Source: CAYVBN01 sp964538565 (GTDB lineage: Bacteria > Pseudomonadota > Alphaproteobacteria > Rhizobiales > Xanthobacteraceae). Taken from it: 8,095 nucleotides of DNA. The stretch is from assembly GCA_964538565.1 (NCBI GenBank), contig CAZIGW010000183.1, positions 1-8,095 on the forward strand, written 5' to 3'. The notes beneath the pieces were generated by a model. It saw only the letters and a program-made list of their open reading frames with translations, was not told the origin of the DNA and searched no databases. Positions 1-5,334 of this stretch are shown piece after piece. Position 1 is the first letter of the stretch. Each line of letters begins with the position of its first letter. The translations under genes and the position numbers were made by a program.

Positions 1-1060
1 GATCAATTTCATCACGACGATCTTCAACATGCGCGCGCCCGGCATGACGCTGCACAAGATGCCGCTGTTCGTGTGGTCGATTTTGGTCACGGTGTTCCTG
101 CTGCTGCTCTCGCTGCCGGTGCTTGCGGGCGCGATCACGATGCTGCTCACCGACCGCAACTTCGGCACCACGTTCTTCAGCCCGGAGGGCGGCGGCGATC
201 CGATCCTGTTCCAGCACCTGTTCTGGTTCTTCGGCCACCCGGAGGTCTACATCCTGATCCTCCCCGGGTTCGGCATGATCAGCCAGATCGTCTCCACCTT
301 CAGCCGCAAGCCGGTGTTCGGCTATCTCGGCATGGCCTACGCGATGGTGGCGATCGGCGGCATCGGCTTCGTCGTCTGGGCGCACCACATGTACACGGTC
401 GGCATGTCGAGCAGCACGCAGGCCTACTTCGTCGCCGCCACCATGGTGATCGCGGTGCCGACCGGCGTGAAGATCTTCTCCTGGATCGCCACGATGTGGG
501 GCGGATCGATCGAGTTCAAGACGCCGATGCTGTGGGCGATCGGATTCATCTTCCTGTTCACGATCGGCGGCGTGACCGGCGTCGTGCTGGCCAACGCGGG
601 CGTCGACCGCGTGCTGCAGGATACCTACTACGTCGTGGCGCATTTCCACTACGTGCTCTCTCTCGGCGCGGTCTTTGCCATCTTCGCCGGCTGGTACTAC
701 TGGTTCCCGAAGATGACCGGCTATATGTACGAGGAGTGGATCGGGAAGCTGCACTTCTGGGTGACGTTCATCGGCGTCAACCTGATCTTCTTCCCGCAGC
801 ACTTCCTCGGCCTCGCCGGCATGCCGCGCCGTTATGTGGACTATCCGGAAGCGTTCCACGGCTGGAACATCGTGTCCTCGATCGGCTCCTACATCTCGGC
901 GTTCGGCCTGCTGATCTTCTTCTTCGGCATGGCGCGGGCGTTCCTGCGCAAGGAGAAGGCCGGAGCCAATCCGTGGGGCGCGAGCGCGACGACGCTCGAA
1001 TGGACCTTGCCGTCGCCGCCGCCGTTCCACCAGTTCGAGGTGCTGCCGCGGGTCAAGTGA
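1..1060 (+). CDS. ctaD: Cytochrome c oxidase subunit I, aa3 type (partial, 5' end outside window)
   Basis: Catalytic subunit of the proton-pumping terminal oxidase in the inner membrane; it reduces O2 using electrons from cytochrome c. The reading frame is already open at base 2 with family sequence before the first internal ATG at 29, so this is the C-terminal 352 residues of a protein usually about 530-560 long. Counting from base 2, the CuB ligand His79 lies in the HPEVY motif, with Glu81 (end of the D proton channel) and Tyr83 (the His-Tyr crosslink partner). His128-His129 are the other CuB ligands. Lys157 in TGVKIFSW is the K-channel lysine. In HFH, His214 is the heme a3 ligand and His216 the heme a ligand. 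Several hydrophobic helices surround these residues. All ligands expected in this half are present, so it looks functional. The N-terminal half, including the D-channel entry, cannot be judged. It is the first gene seen of the oxidase cluster. Confidence 0.98.
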   Translation, partial: INFITTIFNMRAPGMTLHKMPLFVWSILVTVFLLLLSLPVLAGAITMLLTDRNFGTTFFSPEGGGDPILFQHLFWFFGHPEVYILILPGFGMISQIVSTFSRKPVFGYLGMAYAMVAIGGIGFVVWAHHMYTVGMSSSTQAYFVAATMVIAVPTGVKIFSWIATMWGGSIEFKTPMLWAIGFIFLFTIGGVTGVVLANAGVDRVLQDTYYVVAHFHYVLSLGAVFAIFAGWYYWFPKMTGYMYEEWIGKLHFWVTFIGVNLIFFPQHFLGLAGMPRRYVDYPEAFHGWNIVSSIGSYISAFGLLIFFFGMARAFLRKEKAGANPWGASATTLEWTLPSPPPFHQFEVLPRVK

Positions 1061-1067
1061 GGCGAAT

Positions 1068-1091
1068 CCCGGGGCCGGGCACGGCCCCGGG
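1068..1091 (+). other. Strong RNA hairpin in the ctaD-ctaB gap
   Basis: A perfect 9-bp GC stem (CCCGGGGCC at 1068-1076 with GGCCCCGGG at 1083-1091) encloses a 6-base loop, beginning 7 bases after the ctaD stop. It is followed by CTTGCG rather than a T-run, so it is not a classical intrinsic terminator. I infer a 3'-end stabiliser or partial transcription barrier that would make ctaD mRNA more abundant than the downstream assembly genes. Confidence 0.6.
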
Positions 1092-1146
1092 CTTGCGATG
1101 CATGACACGGGCCGCGAACACAGAAGGCCAAGCGAGCTGACGACGA

Positions 1147-2115
1147 ATGTCCCTGGTGAGTGAAGGTGCGGACCTGCCCCGCGCGGCGGCAGCGGATATC
1201 GTCGATGTTCGACTGGAGCCGAGCATTGCCAGCGTCGGCGACTATTTCGCGCTGCTCAAGCCGCGCGTGATGTCGCTCGTGGTGTTCACCGGGCTGGTCG
1301 GGCTCCTGGTCGCGCCCGGCCACCTGCATCCGGTGATCGGCTTCGCGGCGCTCCTGTGCATCGCGATCGGCGCGGGCGCCGCGGGCGCGCTCAACATGTG
1401 GTACGACGCCGACGTGGACGCGGTCATGCGCCGCACCGCGCGCCGGCCGATTCCGACCGGGCGCATCGCGCCGCGCGAGGCGCTGGCGTTCGGCGTCACG
1501 CTCGCGGCCGGATCGGTCGCGGTGCTCGGGCTGGTGGCGAACTGGCTCGCGGCCGGGCTGCTCGCGTTCACGATCTTCTTCTACGTCATCGTCTACACGA
1601 TGTGGCTCAAGCGCTCGACGCCGCAGAACATCGTGATCGGCGGCGCGGCCGGGGCCTTCCCGCCGATGATCGGCTGGGCGGCGGCGAGCGGCGGCATCGG
1701 TCTTGAGTCGGTGCTGCTCTTCCTCATCATCTTCTTCTGGACGCCGCCGCATTTCTGGGCGTTGTCGCTCTGGCGCGCCGAGGATTACGCGCGTGCCGGA
1801 ATCCCGATGCTCCCGGTGGTGTCGGGGCGCGCGGAGACGCAGCGGCAGATCCTGCTCTATACGCTCGTTCTCGCCCCGCTCGGCGTGACGCCGTGGCTGT
1901 TCGGCGACGCCGGCCTCCTCTACGGGGCGACCGCGGCCGTGGCGGGGGGCGTCATGCTGGCGTTGGCCTTGCGCGTGAAACGGGATGCGGCCGGCGGGCG
2001 TGAAGTCGCTGCCCGGCATCTGTTCGCTTTCTCGATTCTTTATCTCTTCGTGCTGTTCGCGGCACGGCTCGTCGAACATCTCACCGGCCTGTTCCTCGGC
2101 CAGGGACTCGTGTGA
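1147..2115 (+). CDS. ctaB: Protoheme IX farnesyltransferase (heme O synthase)
   Basis: Integral membrane prenyltransferase of the UbiA superfamily (CtaB/COX10). It adds a farnesyl group to protoheme IX to make heme O, the precursor of heme A for subunit I. The 322-residue product has the expected length. The first Asp-rich substrate/Mg2+ motif is N83-x3-D87-x-D89-x-D91 followed by R95, R96, R99, R100 and P101. The second conserved loop is around D213-Y214 and AGIPMLP (217-223), with TPPHFW at 199-204 just before it. About eight or nine hydrophobic helices span residues 42-310. The ATG at 1147 has only a poor Shine-Dalgarno match. It was chosen because it gives the usual N-terminal extension before the first helix and lies 86 bases after ctaD, so low translation or coupling is possible. 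It sits between the subunit I gene and coxF in the usual alphaproteobacterial order. Confidence 0.97.
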   Translation: MSLVSEGADLPRAAAADIVDVRLEPSIASVGDYFALLKPRVMSLVVFTGLVGLLVAPGHLHPVIGFAALLCIAIGAGAAGALNMWYDADVDAVMRRTARRPIPTGRIAPREALAFGVTLAAGSVAVLGLVANWLAAGLLAFTIFFYVIVYTMWLKRSTPQNIVIGGAAGAFPPMIGWAAASGGIGLESVLLFLIIFFWTPPHFWALSLWRAEDYARAGIPMLPVVSGRAETQRQILLYTLVLAPLGVTPWLFGDAGLLYGATAAVAGGVMLALALRVKRDAAGGREVAARHLFAFSILYLFVLFAARLVEHLTGLFLGQGLV

Positions 2116-2123
2116 GGAGAGCT

Positions 2124-2130
2124 GAGGTGA
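2124..2130 (+). promoter_or_regulatory. Shine-Dalgarno site deciding the coxF start
   Basis: GAGGTGA lies 5 bases before ATG 2136. It matches the anti-Shine-Dalgarno sequence well and favours this ATG over the in-frame GTG codons at 2112 and 2127. GTG 2127 has its own candidate site, GAGGAGA at 2114-2120, so it cannot be excluded. Confidence 0.6.
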
Positions 2131-2135
2131 GCGCC

Positions 2136-2303
2136 ATGGACGAAGGATCGCCGGAAGACGGAATCGTCCTCACCGAGGAGCAGAAGCGCCGCCGCCGCGC
2201 GCGCTCGATCGCGATCGCCTTGTCGCTCGGCGCGCTGGTGCTGCTGTTCTACATCGTGACGATCGTGAAGCTCGGCCCGGGCGTTCTCAACCGGCCGCTG
2301 TGA
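2136..2303 (+). CDS. coxF: CoxF-like small single-helix protein of the oxidase locus
   Basis: A 55-residue protein with an acidic N-terminus (MDEGSPEDG), a strongly basic stretch (residues 17-23, KRRRRAR), one hydrophobic helix (about 24-44), and a short tail ending KLGPGVLNRPL. The positive-inside rule predicts the basic part in the cytoplasm and the tail in the periplasm. Small proteins of this form, with a similar C-terminal tail, sit between ctaB and ctaG in many alphaproteobacteria and are annotated CoxF or hypothetical; their biochemical role is not established. Position between the heme O synthase and the CuB chaperone suggests an oxidase assembly role, which is inference. Starting at GTG 2112 instead would give 63 residues and overlap the ctaB stop by 4 bases. 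The short length and compact spacing are typical, and I see no sign of truncation. Confidence 0.85.
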   Translation: MDEGSPEDGIVLTEEQKRRRRARSIAIALSLGALVLLFYIVTIVKLGPGVLNRPL

Positions 2304-2342
2304 ACCGGATGGCATGATCGGACAGTGTGATCGGAAAACACG

Positions 2343-2951
2343 ATGACCACGCCGACGACCTCTTCAGACACACACGTGCGCCGACGCGATCTCGTCATCG
2401 CGGCGAGCTGCGGCGCGTTCGTGGCCCTGATGGTCGGCATGGCGTACGCGGCGGTGCCTTTCTACAACTGGTTCTGCCGGACCACGGGGTTCGGCGGCAC
2501 CACGCAGGTGGCGACCTCCGCTCCGAGCCAGGTCCTCGGGCGCAAGGTCACGGTCCGGTTCGACGCCAACGTGAGCGGGGGGCTGCCATGGCGGTTCGAG
2601 CCGGAACAGAACTCGGTCGATGTCCATCTCGGCCAGGTCGTCACGGTGCACTACGTGGTTACGAATCTCTCCGCCCGCGACACCTACGCGCAGGCGTCCT
2701 ACAACGTCACGCCGCCCACGGTCGGCGGCTATTTCGACAAGATCAACTGCTTCTGCTTCACCGAGCAGCATCTCAAGCCCGGCGAGCGGCAGGAGCTCAC
2801 GGTCGTGTTCTACGTCGACGGCGCGCTCGCCAAGGACGCCGAGCAGGACGACCTCAACACCATCACGCTTTCCTACACGCTCTATCCGCTGCGCGAACCG
2901 CAACGGCCGGTGGCGGAGAGCGGCAGCCCGGCGCCAGCCGGGCGCATCTAG
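2343..2951 (+). CDS. ctaG: Cytochrome c oxidase assembly protein CtaG (Cox11 type)
   Basis: Membrane-anchored copper chaperone that inserts CuB into subunit I. The 202-residue protein has a short cytoplasmic N-terminus, one transmembrane helix (about 17-38), then VPFYNWFC with Cys45, one of the cysteines conserved in Cox11 proteins. A periplasmic beta-sandwich domain follows, carrying the copper-binding CFCF motif at 136-139 (Cys136 and Cys138) within INCFCFTEQ. Length and domain order are normal for the family. The last 15 or so residues are Pro/Ala/Gly-rich and look like a disordered tail. ATG 2343 lies 39 bases after coxF with a weak ribosome-binding site; no better start exists before the membrane anchor. 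This is Cox11-type CtaG, not the unrelated Bacillus multi-helix CtaG. Its place before ctaE is usual. Confidence 0.97.
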   Translation: MTTPTTSSDTHVRRRDLVIAASCGAFVALMVGMAYAAVPFYNWFCRTTGFGGTTQVATSAPSQVLGRKVTVRFDANVSGGLPWRFEPEQNSVDVHLGQVVTVHYVVTNLSARDTYAQASYNVTPPTVGGYFDKINCFCFTEQHLKPGERQELTVVFYVDGALAKDAEQDDLNTITLSYTLYPLREPQRPVAESGSPAPAGRI

Positions 2952-2994
2952 CAACAAGAGACAGGCGCCGGGAACGCCGCTGACGATTGGAGAC

Positions 2995-2998
2995 GGAG
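2995..2998 (+). promoter_or_regulatory. Shine-Dalgarno site for ctaE
   Basis: GGAG lies 9 bases upstream of ATG 3008. It supports this start over the in-frame TTG at 2987, which would add seven residues (METETKT) and has no comparable site. Confidence 0.55.
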
Positions 2999-3007
2999 AC
3001 CAAGACG

Positions 3008-3853
3008 ATGGCCGATGCGCACGCGAAACATCACGACTACCACCTCGTCGACCCGAGTCCGTGGCCGGCGGTCGGCGCGCTGTCGGCGTTCATCCTCGCG
3101 GTCGGGGCGATCGCCTGGATGCATCAGATGTTCTCGGCCGCCCCGATCGTGTTCGGGGTGGGCGCGCTCGGCGTGCTCTACACCATGATCGGCTGGTGGC
3201 GCGACGTCATCCGCGAGGCGCAGTTCGGCGGCTATCACACCCGCGTCGTGCAGATCTCCCACCGCTACGGGATGATCCTGTTCATCGCCTCCGAGGTGAT
3301 GTTCTTCGTCGCGTGGTTCTGGGCCTACTTCAACACGGCGCTGTTCCCGGCCGACGTGCACCAGGTTGCACGCACCGCGTTCGTCGGCGGCGTCTGGCCG
3401 CCGAAGGGAATCGAGACCTTCGATCCCTGGCACCTGCCGCTGCTCAACACGCTGATCCTCCTCACCTCCGGCACGACCGTGACGTGGGCGCACCACGCGC
3501 TCCTGGAGAACGACCGGCAGGGCCTCAAGTGGGGCCTCATCTGCACCATCCTGCTCGGCCTCACGTTCACCGGCGTGCAGGCCTTCGAGTACAGCCACGC
3601 CGCCTTCGCCTACTCGGGCAACATCTACGGCGCGACGTTCTTCATGGCGACGGGCTTCCACGGCGCGCACGTCATCATCGGATCGATCTTTCTGATCGTG
3701 TGCCTGGTGCGCGCCCTCAAGGGCCATTTCACGCCGAAGCAGCACCTCGGCTTCGAGTTCGCCGCCTGGTACTGGCACTTCGTCGACGTCGTGTGGCTGT
3801 TCCTGTTCTCCTGCATCTACGTGTGGGGTGCGGGGGCGGTGCTTGAGCACTGA
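3008..3853 (+). CDS. ctaE: Cytochrome c oxidase subunit III
   Basis: Third core subunit of the aa3 oxidase, an inner-membrane protein that stabilises subunit I and its proton uptake but carries no metal. From ATG 3008 the product is 281 residues, close to the roughly 260-300 of bacterial homologues, with seven predicted hydrophobic helices. The N-terminus MADAHAKHHDYHLVDPSPWP is typical of alphaproteobacteria. The helix with SEVMFFVAWFWAYF contains the conserved Glu96. GTTVTWAHHALLE, GFHGAHVIIG and the C-terminal YWHFVDVVWLFLF signature (255-267) are all intact. The seven-helix form matches mitochondrial and alphaproteobacterial subunit III rather than the shorter quinol-oxidase type. It is the last gene before a strong terminator, so it probably ends the main oxidase transcript. 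Confidence 0.97.
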   Translation: MADAHAKHHDYHLVDPSPWPAVGALSAFILAVGAIAWMHQMFSAAPIVFGVGALGVLYTMIGWWRDVIREAQFGGYHTRVVQISHRYGMILFIASEVMFFVAWFWAYFNTALFPADVHQVARTAFVGGVWPPKGIETFDPWHLPLLNTLILLTSGTTVTWAHHALLENDRQGLKWGLICTILLGLTFTGVQAFEYSHAAFAYSGNIYGATFFMATGFHGAHVIIGSIFLIVCLVRALKGHFTPKQHLGFEFAAWYWHFVDVVWLFLFSCIYVWGAGAVLEH

Positions 3854-3877
3854 CGGGAATTCGCTCGATCGGGGGAG

Positions 3878-3912
3878 GGGGCGGCCGGCGATGCCGCCCC
3901 TTTTTGCTTTTT
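3878..3912 (+). terminator. Rho-independent terminator after ctaE
   Basis: A perfect 8-bp GC stem (GGGGCGGC at 3878-3885 with GCCGCCCC at 3893-3900) encloses a 7-base loop. It is followed at once by T5, then GC, then a further T-run to about 3913. It starts 24 bases after the ctaE stop, in the right orientation to end the oxidase transcript. DUF983 begins only 25 bases downstream, so expression of DUF983-SURF1 needs read-through or a promoter hidden within or near this element. Confidence 0.88.
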
Positions 3913-3937
3913 TCGGAGGTCGCCAGAGGGAGCCAAG

Positions 3938-4327
3938 ATGTCCGGCACCGAATCCTTCCCGCCGCTGTCGCCACTCGTGACCGGCATCACCGGCCGCTGT
4001 CCGCGCTGCGGCAAGGGAAGACTGTTCGAGGGCTTTCTGGCGCTGCGGCCGTGCTGCGAGACCTGCGGGCTCGACTTCTCCTTCATCGATGCGGGAGACG
4101 GCCCGGCCGTCTTCGTGATCTTTTTCGCCGGCTTCGTCGTCGTCGGCGCGGCCCTGATCGTCGAAGCGCTGTACCAGCCGCCGTTCTGGCTGCATGCGCT
4201 CCTGTGGGGGCCGCTCATCCTGCTCACGACCCTCGGACCCTTGCGGCCGATGAAAGGCCTGCTGGTGGCGCTGCAATACCGCAACAAGGCCGCCGAGGGG
4301 CGACTTCAGCCGAAGGAGCCCGCGTGA
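3938..4327 (+). CDS. DUF983 family zinc-ribbon membrane protein
   Basis: A 129-residue protein. Its N-terminal cytoplasmic part carries a four-cysteine zinc-ribbon pattern, C21-P-R-C24 and C40-E-T-C43 (with an extra Cys39), in the arrangement GRCPRCGKGRLFEGFL typical of DUF983. Two hydrophobic helices follow (about 57-79 and 83-102), then a short basic tail. The biochemical function of DUF983 proteins is unknown. Many alphaproteobacteria carry one beside subunit III and SURF1, which suggests a link to oxidase biogenesis, but this is inference from location. The start ATG 3938 has a good ribosome-binding site (GAGGGAG, 3926-3932) 5 bases upstream. The stop overlaps the SURF1 start by 4 bases, so the two are probably translationally coupled. 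It follows a terminator and may be expressed at a lower level than ctaE. Confidence 0.93.
   Translation: MSGTESFPPLSPLVTGITGRCPRCGKGRLFEGFLALRPCCETCGLDFSFIDAGDGPAVFVIFFAGFVVVGAALIVEALYQPPFWLHALLWGPLILLTTLGPLRPMKGLLVALQYRNKAAEGRLQPKEPA
4313..4318 (+). promoter_or_regulatory. Shine-Dalgarno site for SURF1
   Basis: AAGGAG ends 5 bases before GTG 4324. It fixes that GTG as the start even though it lies inside the DUF983 stop region (GTGA overlap). Confidence 0.7.
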
Positions 4328-5088
4328 CCCCCGGGATCGAGCACTCGCAGCGCGGGCTCGTGGCGCCGACGGTGGCGGCGCTCGTCGGTCTTGCGGTGCT
4401 GCTGGGCCTGGGCACCTGGCAGATGAAGCGCAAGGCCTGGAAGGAAGGGCTGATCGCGACCTTGTCGCAGCGCCTGTCGGCGCCCCCCACGGCCCTGCCC
4501 GGGCGCAGCGCATGGCCGCACCTCACGGCCGAGGACGCGGAATTCCGCCGGGTTTCGTTCCGGGCCGAATTCCTCAACGATCGCGAGGCGTTCGTCTACA
4601 CCGCCGGCTCCTCCTTCCGGCCCGACGTCAGCGGTCCCGGGTATTGGGTGTTCACGCCGGCGCGGCTCGCCGACGGCAGCCTCGTCATCGTCGATCGCGG
4701 GTTCGTGCCCGAGGCGAGGCGGGCGGCCGACACGCGCCGGGAAGGCGAGGTCACGGGCGCGGTCGAGATTGTCGGCGCGCTGCGCTGGCCGGAACGTCCC
4801 GGCCTCTTCACCCCGACGGGCGATCCCGCCCACAATCTCTGGTTCGCCCGCGACCACCTGGCGATCGCCGACCAGAAGGGGTGGGGCGCGGTCGCGCCCT
4901 TCTACGTCCAACAGGAGGCGCCGCCGCCGCCGGGCGGCCTACCGCGCGTCGGCCACGTGCAGCCGAGCCTCCCCAACAACCACCTGCAGTACGCCCTCAC
5001 CTGGTATGGCCTTGCCGCCGTGCTGGTCGGGGTGTTCGCCGTATGGATGCGGGGCCGGCTGCGCGAGCGGCGAACGGGAGCCGCCTGA
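4324..5088 (+). CDS. surf1: SURF1 family cytochrome oxidase biogenesis protein
   Basis: Inner-membrane assembly factor, homologous to human SURF1/yeast Shy1, implicated in inserting heme A into subunit I. The 254-residue product has two transmembrane helices flanking a large periplasmic domain. The first helix (about 13-31) ends in the family motif LGTWQMKRKAWK (29-40). Central motifs are GYWVFTPARL, IVDRGFVP, RWPERPGLFTP and NLWFARD. The C-terminal block NNHLQYALTWYGLA starts at 218 and runs into the second helix. Its His220 corresponds to a histidine connected with heme a binding in studies of Paracoccus Surf1. Length is normal and all blocks are present. The GTG start at 4324 overlaps the DUF983 stop and has a strong ribosome-binding site. 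A longer reading with TTG 4... upstream codons would only add out-of-family sequence overlapping DUF983. Confidence 0.95.
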   Translation: MTPGIEHSQRGLVAPTVAALVGLAVLLGLGTWQMKRKAWKEGLIATLSQRLSAPPTALPGRSAWPHLTAEDAEFRRVSFRAEFLNDREAFVYTAGSSFRPDVSGPGYWVFTPARLADGSLVIVDRGFVPEARRAADTRREGEVTGAVEIVGALRWPERPGLFTPTGDPAHNLWFARDHLAIADQKGWGAVAPFYVQQEAPPPPGGLPRVGHVQPSLPNNHLQYALTWYGLAAVLVGVFAVWMRGRLRERRTGAA

Positions 5089-5102
5089 GCGGTCAATTCG
5101 CC

Positions 5103-5157
5103 GGGCCTGGCAGGTCCAGCCCCGGGGTCAACGACCACCGGGCCTGCGCGCCCGGTG
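5103..5157 (+). other. Two tandem hairpins after SURF1
   Basis: The first (5103-5123) pairs GGGCCTGG with CCAGCCCC around a 5-base loop with one mismatch. The second (5136-5157) is a perfect 8-bp stem, CACCGGGC with GCCCGGTG, around a 6-base loop. No U-tract follows directly, only a pyrimidine-rich stretch at 5167-5179. They may form the 3' end or a decay barrier of the DUF983-SURF1 transcript; as an intrinsic terminator the site is non-canonical. Confidence 0.4.
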
Positions 5158-5158
5158 T

Positions 5159-5182
5159 CGCAAAAGCTCCTTTCCCTTTGCG
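5159..5182. repeat. Inverted repeat CGCAAA-N12-TTTGCG
   Basis: Arms of 6 bp (5159-5164 and 5177-5182) flank a 12-base pyrimidine-rich spacer. It immediately follows the second hairpin and lies about 150 bases upstream of thrC. It could be a regulator-binding site or chance; no known operator is recognised. Confidence 0.3.
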
Positions 5183-5215
5183 GGGCGGCGCTCTAGTGTG
5201 GCCTCCAACCTAGGC

Positions 5216-5244
5216 GTTCCTCCCGGACGTGTCCGGAGCGGAAC
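5216..5244. repeat. Composite palindrome upstream of thrC
   Basis: The inner palindrome CCGGAC-GT-GTCCGG (5223-5236) is nested inside outer arms GTTCC (5216-5220) and GGAAC (5240-5244), giving 11 paired bases with a slight asymmetry (2 versus 3 bases between arms). It directly abuts the AT-rich promoter-like patch, a usual position for a transcription-factor operator. No T-run follows, so it is not a terminator. The regulator is unknown. Confidence 0.45.
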
Positions 5245-5269
5245 ACAAAGAAAATCAATAACTTATATC
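5241..5269 (+). promoter_or_regulatory. AT-rich patch, candidate thrC promoter region
   Basis: Only 7 of 29 bases are G or C in an otherwise GC-rich window. It contains TTATAT (5263-5268), overlapping TATATC, as a possible -10 element. A -35 at normal spacing (GGAACA at 5240-5245) is weak and overlaps the palindrome. Transcription from here would leave a leader of roughly 60 bases before GTG 5335. The exact promoter elements are uncertain. Confidence 0.4.
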
Positions 5270-5321
5270 GCTGGCCGGCGCCCCCCCGCGGCCCCGGGCC
5301 CGGCGATATGCCGCCGACCGG

Positions 5322-5326
5322 AAGGA
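5322..5326 (+). promoter_or_regulatory. Shine-Dalgarno site deciding the thrC start
   Basis: AAGGA lies 8 bases before GTG 5335. It is flanked by CCGG on both sides (5318-5321 and 5327-5330), which could pair to present it in a small loop. The in-frame ATG at 5308 has no such site upstream. Confidence 0.6.
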
Positions 5327-5334
5327 CCGGCCCC

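Noticed and set aside
73..1140. Alternative + strand frame overlapping ctaD and running through the ctaD-ctaB gap
   Set aside because: Arg/His/Pro-rich out-of-frame translation; the ctaD frame carries all heme and copper ligands.
889..2079. 396-codon open frame on the - strand opposite ctaD and ctaB
   Set aside because: Mirror of ctaB coding; the translation is dominated by charged residues and lacks motifs.
3904..4323. Longer SURF1 reading from TTG 3904
   Set aside because: It would start in the terminator T-run and read through DUF983 out of frame, giving unrelated sequence; GTG 4324 with AAGGAG fits the family length.
2948..4513. 521-codon open frame on the - strand opposite ctaE, DUF983 and SURF1
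   Set aside because: Low-complexity Arg/Glu/Asp-rich translation that crosses three genes and a terminator; a mirror of + strand coding.
5089..5334. Leader-peptide attenuator or riboswitch controlling thrC
   Set aside because: No short frame rich in Thr or Ile codons and no terminator with a T-run before thrC; no known riboswitch pattern recognised.
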